Both the position numbers and the translations under genes were made by a program. A stretch of 10,252 nucleotides of DNA from the NCBI RefSeq assembly GCF_937999985.1, contig NZ_CALLDG010000044.1, forward strand, positions 1-10,252, in the 5' to 3' direction. Of the stretch, positions 5,935-10,252 are shown one piece after another. This stretch comes from an uncultured Corynebacterium sp. (lineage in GTDB: Bacteria; Actinomycetota; Actinomycetes; Mycobacteriales; Mycobacteriaceae). The notes below the pieces were generated by a model. That model saw nothing but the letters and a program-made list of their open reading frames with translations. It did not search any database and was not told where the DNA came from. Position 1 is the stretch's first letter, and each line of letters begins with the position of its first letter.

Positions 5935-7346
5935 TAGAGGAACTCCTGCAGTCGGGGCCTAGTGCCAAAGAAGACGCACAGTGCGGAGAGCACTGTCAGG
6001 GCTAGTACGAGGTTGGTCACGCGGCCGGCGGCGGTGCGGCCTTCCACCAGGATGTCGCGCAGTTCTTCGCGGGTGCTGCTGATGAGCTCCTGCATTTCGT
6101 TGTCCACGACGGTGTAGTCTGACGTATCTTCATCGGCGGCGCGCAGGTCTTTCTTTCCGTCCTGCTTTTCCTCGCTGACCTTCGTGTCCAGCGCCGCGGC
6201 CAGCGCTTCGGTGTAGCGGCCATTCTTCAGCTCGGAGACCATCTTTGCGTGTGATTCGTCCCACGAGCGCAGCGCTTCCCGGGCGGTATCGATGCGCTCG
6301 GGGTGGCTCACTTGGTTGCGCAGGCCTTCCAGCTTGCTGTCGATGTCCGCCATGGCATCCGAGAACTCCTGCTGGCGATCTTCGCCGTAGTCGCGCTGAA
6401 TCAGCCCCAGCGCTTCCTGGGTGCGCGACTGCTGCACCGAGATGCGCACTGCCGTGAGCTGCTCGAGTGGCCGCACGGTGCCTTGCACATCTTGGTTCCC
6501 CGCGTGCCACGTCAGGGCAGCGCTTATTGACGCCCATACGAGGGCGAACAGCATAAGCCCAGTAGCCGCCACATATCCCAGGTTGAGGCGCCTATTAGTC
6601 AATGCTGCGAGCCAGAATTGGGCTATCGCTAGCATGATGATCGCCGCCACGATGCCGGAAAGTGGGAACCACAGGGGAGAGGAGAGTTTCGCCTGCTGGG
6701 TGGAGACCTCCTCTGAGGTGCGGGAGTAGAGCTCCTGGGCGGCTGGCAGCATCGTGTCCTGCATCAGTGTGGAGGCCTGGGCCAGGTAAGAAGCGCCGAC
6801 GGGGTTGCGCAGGCGGTCGTGTGTCTGCGCGTTGGACATCAGCTTCACGTACTCCGGCATGGAGTTCTGGATTTGTAGTACCAGCTCCATTTCTCGGGAC
6901 TCGATGTTGTCGATGCCGCTGGTGGCGCGGATCAGGGAGGTCGAGGCGCTGGACATTGCCGCGTCGTAGTCCCGGGTGGCGGCGTCGGTGGTGGACTTGC
7001 GTAGGAAGCTGGTGGTGGCGACGGAATCTGCCACCGAGAGGGAGTTGAAGAGTTCCTGCGCCGCATCCGACAGCGGCTCGGTTTGGTTGACCAACGCATT
7101 CAGCTGCGTTTGGCGGTTCTGCGAGCTGTAGACCATCGCCCCGCCGGCGGCGAGGATGGCCAAAACCAGGATGGTCGAGACGATGGTGAGTAGGCCGGGG
7201 GAGGTGGAGGCGAACTTGAGGAACCGGCGCGGCGCTTCGAGCGCCGGGATCACAAACCCCTTGAACGAGCTGCCTCGACCGGTGGGGTGCTCATCGCTGT
7301 CCATCCACCGGTCTGCCTCGAACGCAGTCACTGGGGGCATAGCCAT
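5934..7346 (-). CDS. glnX: GlnX-like membrane signal transducer
   Basis: Membrane protein thought to relay the GlnH ligand state to cytoplasmic PknG (proposed for the mycobacterial and corynebacterial homologues). From ATG at 7346 it has 470 residues. There are four predicted membrane segments, about 51-73, 227-247, 257-279 and 443-461. Two long polar helical regions (about 74-226 and 280-442) lie between them, probably outside the membrane and resembling four-helix-bundle sensor domains. The cytoplasmic N-terminus is about 50 residues and the C-terminus is very short (GTRPRLQEFL). The frame extends to a TTG at 7382, but that has no ribosome site. ATG 7346 or ATG 7340 is more likely, and the TATACT at 7349-7354 favours 7340 with little or no leader. 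It is first in the operon and overlaps glnH by one base. Confidence 0.88.
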   Translation of the reverse strand: MAMPPVTAFEADRWMDSDEHPTGRGSSFKGFVIPALEAPRRFLKFASTSPGLLTIVSTILVLAILAAGGAMVYSSQNRQTQLNALVNQTEPLSDAAQELFNSLSVADSVATTSFLRKSTTDAATRDYDAAMSSASTSLIRATSGIDNIESREMELVLQIQNSMPEYVKLMSNAQTHDRLRNPVGASYLAQASTLMQDTMLPAAQELYSRTSEEVSTQQAKLSSPLWFPLSGIVAAIIMLAIAQFWLAALTNRRLNLGYVAATGLMLFALVWASISAALTWHAGNQDVQGTVRPLEQLTAVRISVQQSRTQEALGLIQRDYGEDRQQEFSDAMADIDSKLEGLRNQVSHPERIDTAREALRSWDESHAKMVSELKNGRYTEALAAALDTKVSEEKQDGKKDLRAADEDTSDYTVVDNEMQELISSTREELRDILVEGRTAAGRVTNLVLALTVLSALCVFFGTRPRLQEFL

Positions 7347-7348
7347 AA

Positions 7349-7354
7349 AGTATA
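7349..7354 (-). promoter_or_regulatory. Candidate -10 element of the glnX-glnH-pknG operon
   Basis: The minus strand reads TGTATATACTTTATGGCTATG. TATACT matches the TANANT -10 pattern of corynebacterial sigma-A promoters. No good -35 hexamer is visible 16-18 bp upstream. Transcription would start near 7343-7340, giving a leaderless or nearly leaderless message from the ATG at 7340, and no Shine-Dalgarno sequence is present. The call rests on sequence match only. Confidence 0.5.
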
Positions 7355-7361
7355 TACAGCC

Positions 7362-7382
7362 TAAGTAATTGTGTGCCCACAA
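7362..7382. promoter_or_regulatory. Candidate operator between glnX and the ABC operon
   Basis: The inverted repeat TTGTG-TGCC-CACAA (7369-7382) is preceded by TAAGTAA (7362-7368). The same arrangement, TAAGTAAC-TTGTG-ATT-CAC, lies upstream of the marR gene at 10041-10059. The site overlaps the proposed -35 of the ABC promoter and lies 8-33 bp upstream of the proposed glnX -10. A repressor bound here could affect both directions. MarR as the binder is an inference from the shared motif. Confidence 0.4.
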
Positions 7383-7396
7383 AGTCTGCTTAAACT
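7369..7396 (+). promoter_or_regulatory. Candidate promoter of the ABC transporter operon
   Basis: TTGTGT (7369-7374) and TAAACT (7391-7396) are separated by 16 bp and resemble -35 and -10 elements. Transcription would start near 7403, leaving about a 20-nt leader before the ATG at 7423. That leader lacks a strong Shine-Dalgarno sequence. The -35 falls on the candidate operator at 7362-7382. Confidence 0.4.
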
Positions 7397-7422
7397 CCCC
7401 TTATTGTGGCAGACTAGAACGC

Positions 7423-8562
7423 ATGATTACGGTCAGTTCCCTAACCAAAGCCTATAAAGGCAATACGGTAGTCAACGATTTGAATTTTGAGGTCTCACCC
7501 GGAATTGTCACCGGGTTCTTGGGACCCAACGGTGCCGGTAAGTCCACCACGATGCGAATGATCGTGGGGTTGGATGAGCCGACCAAGGGAACTGCCCGCA
7601 TCGATGGCAAGGCGTATGCCGACTACAAGCGCCCGCTGGAGAAGGTCGGCACGCTGCTGGACGCCAAGTGGGTCCACCCCAACCGCAGCGCCGCGGCACA
7701 CCTGCGCTGGGTCGCCGCTGCTAACGGATTTTCTAAAAAGCGCGTGGATGAAGTCCTGGGCATCGTGGGTCTGAGCGACGTGGCGGGCCGCAAGGCCGGC
7801 AAGTTTTCGCTGGGCATGGGCCAGCGCCTGGGCCTGGCCTGCGCGCTGCTGGGCGACCCGGAGGTGCTGATCCTGGACGAGCCCGTGAACGGACTGGACC
7901 CGGAGGGAATCCGCTGGGTGCGCGATTTCGTCCGCGCCCTGGCGCGAGAGGGCCGCACCGTGCTGATCAGCTCGCACCTGCTCAGCGAGATGGCGCAGAC
8001 CGCCGACCACCTGATCGTTATCGGTAAGGGGCGCCTGGTGGCCAACCAGAGCACTCACGAGTTCATTAAGTCCACTTCCGAGGTATCCACCGTCGTGCGT
8101 ACTGATCACATCGCGGAGATGAAGGCCGCGCTGAGGGAAGAGTCTGTTGCCTTCCAGGAGGGGAAGGATCTGGACGGCCGCCCGACGCTCACCATCCCAC
8201 AGCAGGAAAGCGACTGGATCGGTGCTCTGGCCTACAGCTATGGCCTGCGCCTGCGCGAGCTGTCGGAGAAGCGCCCGAGCCTGGAGGATGCATACTTGCG
8301 CATGACTCAGGAGCACGTCGAGTACCACGCCAGTGTCGAGGCCGACAAGGCTGAGGCTGAGGTCAAGCCTGGCAAGACCGAGGCGGCAGCTAAGCCCGGC
8401 AAGCCCGAGGCAGAGGAAAAGGCCGCTCCCAAGGTGGCGCCAGAAGGGGCTGAGCCCACAGGTCGGCGTCATAAAGAAAAGAGCGCCCCAGAGAAGAGCG
8501 CTACAGAAAAGAGCGAGGCAACCGGCAACGCAGTACGCGTGCAGAAGGAAGGGGACAAGTAA
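7423..8562 (+). CDS. ABC-2 type transporter ATP-binding protein with charged C-terminal tail
   Basis: Cytoplasmic ATPase subunit of a two-component ABC transporter of the BcrA/DrrA-like group, often exporters of peptides or drugs; the substrate here is unknown. From ATG 7423 it has 379 residues. Walker A GPNGAGKST is at 34-42, a divergent signature SLGMGQ at 129-134, Walker B VLILDEP at 148-154, the D-loop NGLDPEG at 156-162 and the switch histidine H185. The ATPase core and its accessory C-terminal segment end near residue 302. A roughly 77-residue tail of Lys, Glu, Ala and Pro follows (KPGKTEAAAKPGKPEAEEK and two EKSA units), which is not usual for the family. The frame extends upstream to TTG 7369, but that would overlap the promoter, and the family N-terminus begins at MITVSSLTKAY. 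The stop overlaps the permease ATG by one base. Confidence 0.93.
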   Translation: MITVSSLTKAYKGNTVVNDLNFEVSPGIVTGFLGPNGAGKSTTMRMIVGLDEPTKGTARIDGKAYADYKRPLEKVGTLLDAKWVHPNRSAAAHLRWVAAANGFSKKRVDEVLGIVGLSDVAGRKAGKFSLGMGQRLGLACALLGDPEVLILDEPVNGLDPEGIRWVRDFVRALAREGRTVLISSHLLSEMAQTADHLIVIGKGRLVANQSTHEFIKSTSEVSTVVRTDHIAEMKAALREESVAFQEGKDLDGRPTLTIPQQESDWIGALAYSYGLRLRELSEKRPSLEDAYLRMTQEHVEYHASVEADKAEAEVKPGKTEAAAKPGKPEAEEKAAPKVAPEGAEPTGRRHKEKSAPEKSATEKSEATGNAVRVQKEGDK

Positions 8563-9374
8563 TGGTGAACCTGATCAAATCGGAGCTGATTAAGCTCCGC
8601 AGCACCAAAGCCCTGTGGTGGACCTCCGGGCTGATCCTGTTCTTCTCGCTCGGCTTCGCACTGCTCAATGGCGCCATGACCGGCTCGCTACTGACCAGCG
8701 ACGAGGCGCAGAAAGACCCAGAGCTGTACATGTCCGTCGTCGGGGGCATCGGCTCTGACATGGGCCTCAGCGGTTTCCTCTCCTTCGGCATGATGATCGT
8801 GATGATCCAGGCCGTGATGCTGGTGACCACCGAGTATGGCGCGAACACCAGCAAAACCACCCTGCTGGCCACCCCGACGCGCTGGCAGGTGCCGATCGCA
8901 AAGTTCCTGGTCTACGGCGTGATCGCCTCGATCCTCGCGTTGATCTCCAACGTGGTGGGCACGGTTCTCGCCAAGTGGTCGCTCGGCTGGAATCTGGAGG
9001 ATGAAGAGCTGTTGGGCAAGGTCGGCCTCGGAGCCGATGGCCTGTGGGAGCAGATCGGGCGCATCGAGCTGTACCTGCTGCTGACCATCGCCGCCGCCAT
9101 CGGCGTGGGCTACCTGGTGCGTAACACCGCCGGCGGCATCGCAATCATGCTGCTGTGGAACCTGGTGATCGAGGGCACGCTGGTGCAGCTGGTGCCGAAG
9201 GTCCGCGACTGGCTGCCGCCGTACATGCCGTTCACCAACGCCGATGCGTACACCGGCATGCGGGATCTCGACGGGGCGCCATGGGGCCAGACCGGCTCGA
9301 TCCTGTACTTCGCCGCCTGGTGTGTGGTGCTCTTCATCGTCGGCGTAGTGACGCTAAAGAAGCGGGACGCTTAA
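8562..9374 (+). CDS. ABC-2 type transporter permease
   Basis: Membrane subunit partnering the ATPase encoded directly upstream (TAATG overlap, with AAGGAAGGGG as ribosome site inside the preceding gene). The 270 residues show six likely membrane segments: about 19-37, 69-89, 112-136, 168-186, 190-208 and 245-263. The short cytoplasmic N-terminus MVNLIKSELIKLRSTK is typical of ABC-2 permeases. So is the loop after segment 2 (EYGANTSKTTLLATPTR, 91-107), which usually contacts the ATPase. A larger external loop (about 38-68) is acidic. The substrate cannot be read from the sequence; peptide, antibiotic or lipid export are all possible. Confidence 0.9.
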   Translation: MVNLIKSELIKLRSTKALWWTSGLILFFSLGFALLNGAMTGSLLTSDEAQKDPELYMSVVGGIGSDMGLSGFLSFGMMIVMIQAVMLVTTEYGANTSKTTLLATPTRWQVPIAKFLVYGVIASILALISNVVGTVLAKWSLGWNLEDEELLGKVGLGADGLWEQIGRIELYLLLTIAAAIGVGYLVRNTAGGIAIMLLWNLVIEGTLVQLVPKVRDWLPPYMPFTNADAYTGMRDLDGAPWGQTGSILYFAAWCVVLFIVGVVTLKKRDA

Positions 9375-9401
9375 GCGCTTTTTCTTAGTGACGCCCCCCT
9401 T

Positions 9402-9438
9402 CGCCCCACCGGCCTTGAGATGCCAGGTGGGGCGTTTT
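9402..9438 (+). terminator. Rho-independent terminator of the ABC operon
   Basis: A perfect 9-bp stem, CGCCCCACC (9402-9410) with GGTGGGGCG (9426-9434), encloses a 15-nt loop that can add an inner GGC/GCC pairing. TTTT (9435-9438) follows directly. It lies 28 bp after the permease stop. There is no T-run on the minus strand side, so it serves the + strand operon rather than marR. Confidence 0.9.
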
Positions 9439-9467
9439 AGCTTTGGGGCTAGTTTGCGTCTCCGGGG

Positions 9468-10010
9468 CTAGTCCGGGTTGCGCTGCAGATCGTCGACGAG
9501 GGACTCCGCAGCCAGGGAGAGGTTCCGCAGGGCGGGCACGCCACGGCGCAGCTTTGCGATGTCGCGCGCATCCATCCTGTCGGTGGCCTTAGTGATGATG
9601 AGCGCCCACTCGTCGGTGATGGAGTTCATCATGTCCACGCCCTCGTCCGTGAGGTAAAGATCCTGGGCGCGCTTATCCTCCGGATTGGCCTGGCGGCGGA
9701 TCAGCCCGCCGTTGATGAGGCGGCGCACGGTCGCCGAGACGTTAGAGGCGCGGAGGAAGCGCAGGCGGGCGACATCCGAGACACCGCAGCCCGGGTGCTG
9801 GGATATAAACTGCAGTACCTCGATCTCCGACTGGGAGATCTCCAGCGACTGGTTGGGTCGCTCCATCAGGCGGCGGGTGGCGGAAAGAAAGTCATACACT
9901 GCCGTGGCGATCTCTGCGACGTCGATCTCCGGCAGAATTTCGGGTGCCTTGCGGCCGCGTACCGGGGGATGGGAAGGCGTCTGCGGCGACTTCTGGGGTG
10001 GCGGGGTCAT
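9468..10010 (-). CDS. MarR-family transcriptional regulator
   Basis: DNA-binding winged-helix regulator of 180 residues, expected to act as a dimer. The helix-turn-helix core lies at about 58-130: SQSEIEVLQFISQHPG, then CGVSDVARLRF and RASNVSATVRRLINGGLI (recognition helix), and a wing with RRQANPEDKRAQDLYLTDEG. Long helices on each side would form the dimer interface. A proline-rich, probably disordered N-terminal extension of about 28 residues (MTPPPQKSPQTPSHPP...) precedes the domain, and the protein is somewhat longer than typical MarR proteins (about 145). The next ATG would cut into the dimerisation helix, so ATG 10010 is preferred despite only a weak purine ribosome site (AAAAGAAAG). 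It converges with the ABC operon, and a shared upstream motif suggests that it regulates it. Confidence 0.9.
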   Translation of the reverse strand: MTPPPQKSPQTPSHPPVRGRKAPEILPEIDVAEIATAVYDFLSATRRLMERPNQSLEISQSEIEVLQFISQHPGCGVSDVARLRFLRASNVSATVRRLINGGLIRRQANPEDKRAQDLYLTDEGVDMMNSITDEWALIITKATDRMDARDIAKLRRGVPALRNLSLAAESLVDDLQRNPD

Positions 10011-10040
10011 CGGGCGAAACTTTCTTTTGGTGTGCGTATG

Positions 10041-10059
10041 TAAGTAACTTGTGATTCAC
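10041..10059. promoter_or_regulatory. Candidate MarR operator upstream of marR
   Basis: TAAGTAACTTGTGATTCAC, 31-49 bp upstream of the marR ATG, matches TAAGTAATTGTGTGCCCAC (7362-7380) at 15 positions if one base is gapped in each. Both contain TAAGTAA, then TTGTG, then CAC at nearly the same spacing. A site like this in the regulator's own promoter would suit autoregulation. It is called by motif sharing only. Confidence 0.4.
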
Positions 10060-10075
10060 CCTATATGACGGCAAA

Positions 10076-10089
10076 AGTGCTATTGCACT
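10076..10089. promoter_or_regulatory. Palindrome upstream of marR
   Basis: AGTGC-TATT-GCACT is a perfect 5-bp inverted repeat around a 4-bp centre. It lies about 66 bp upstream of the marR ATG, near a possible -10 (TATAGG within CATATAGGGT on the minus strand). It could be a second operator. It has no copy near the ABC promoter. Confidence 0.25.
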
Positions 10090-10142
10090 AATCGGCGATA
10101 ATGAAAACAATCAATTCGCCAACACGGCGCTTTACTGCAACG

Positions 10143-10252
10143 CTACTGCAGTGCGCTCGTCAGGCGCGCGACGTTATCCACGTACTGCTTGTACAGCGGG
10201 CGGGTGCTCCACTGCTCCTCGGTCAAAAGGGCGGAACGGCCTCGGTACTCTT
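10143..10252 (-). CDS. Unidentified protein, C-terminal end (5' part outside window)
   Basis: A minus-strand frame open from the window edge ends at TAG (10143-10145, complement). The visible 35 residues include GRSALLTEEQWSTRP, LYKQYVDNVARL and the terminal TSALQ. The residue mix (amphipathic helix, Trp, Tyr, no repeats) and a single stop at the end look like a real protein C-terminus. The other two minus frames are broken by stops. I do not recognise the family from so short a piece. It lies 132 bp upstream of marR on the same strand. A short hairpin, CGCC-GTGTT-GGCG on the minus strand (10117-10129), followed by a T-rich stretch, could end its transcript, but the stem is only 4 bp. Confidence 0.6.
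   Translation of the reverse strand, partial: EYRGRSALLTEEQWSTRPLYKQYVDNVARLTSALQ

Noticed and set aside
7369..7382. TTGTGTGCCCACAA as a GlxR (CRP-type) site
   Set aside because: GlxR sites are TGTGA-N6-TCACA, as I recall. Here the half-sites are separated by only four bases and lack the A/T at the inner position, so the spacing is wrong.
7369..7422. Upstream TTG start for the ABC ATPase (397 residues)
   Set aside because: It would overlap the proposed promoter and the upstream-extended glnX frame. It has no ribosome site and adds residues that are not part of the family.
7495..8472. 325-residue minus-strand open frame opposite the ABC ATPase
   Set aside because: It is wholly antisense to a clear ATPase with Walker motifs. 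Long antisense frames are common in GC-rich DNA, and the predicted protein has no family features.

Overview
The window looks like a chromosomal segment of a GC-rich Corynebacterium or close relative. The main evidence is the gene order pta-ackA facing a glnX-glnH-pknG operon, the arrangement I recall from Corynebacterium glutamicum, and the PknG/GlnH/GlnX sequences themselves. I cannot name the species. There is no insertion sequence, tRNA, rRNA or CRISPR array.

Layout. 1-474 (+): the 3' end of pta. 520-1731 (+): ackA, acetate kinase. 1732-2219: a 488-bp convergent intergenic region packed with short repeats. It holds a decayed 54-bp tandem copy of the ackA 3' end, three copies of a motif around AAATGTCGTTAGAACG (two direct, one inverted), and a 55-bp tandem repeat that runs into the pknG stop codon. 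2220-7346 (-): the three-gene operon glnX-glnH-pknG, with 1-bp and 11-bp overlaps. 7341-7422: a short divergent promoter region. 7423-9374 (+): a two-gene ABC-2 type transporter (ATPase and permease, overlapping by 1 bp), followed by a clear rho-independent terminator at 9402-9438. 9468-10010 (-): a MarR-family regulator. 10143-10252 (-): the C-terminal end of an unidentified gene.

How the genes work together. Pta and AckA interconvert acetyl-CoA, acetyl phosphate and acetate, making ATP in the AckA step. GlnX, GlnH and PknG form the actinobacterial amino-acid sensing chain. The lipoprotein GlnH binds an amino acid outside the membrane, GlnX is thought to carry the signal across, and the soluble kinase PknG phosphorylates the FHA protein OdhI/GarA to control 2-oxoglutarate use. 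The ABC pair may be an exporter. A motif shared by its promoter and the marR promoter suggests that the MarR protein controls it.

The most unusual points are in PknG: a duplicated N-terminal threonine motif resembling a mycobacterial autophosphorylation site, a 68-residue Gly/Ala tract followed by a basic patch inserted near the C-terminus, and no cysteine in the whole protein. The repeat-filled gap between ackA and pknG is also unusual, because the ends of both flanking genes have tandem copies in it.
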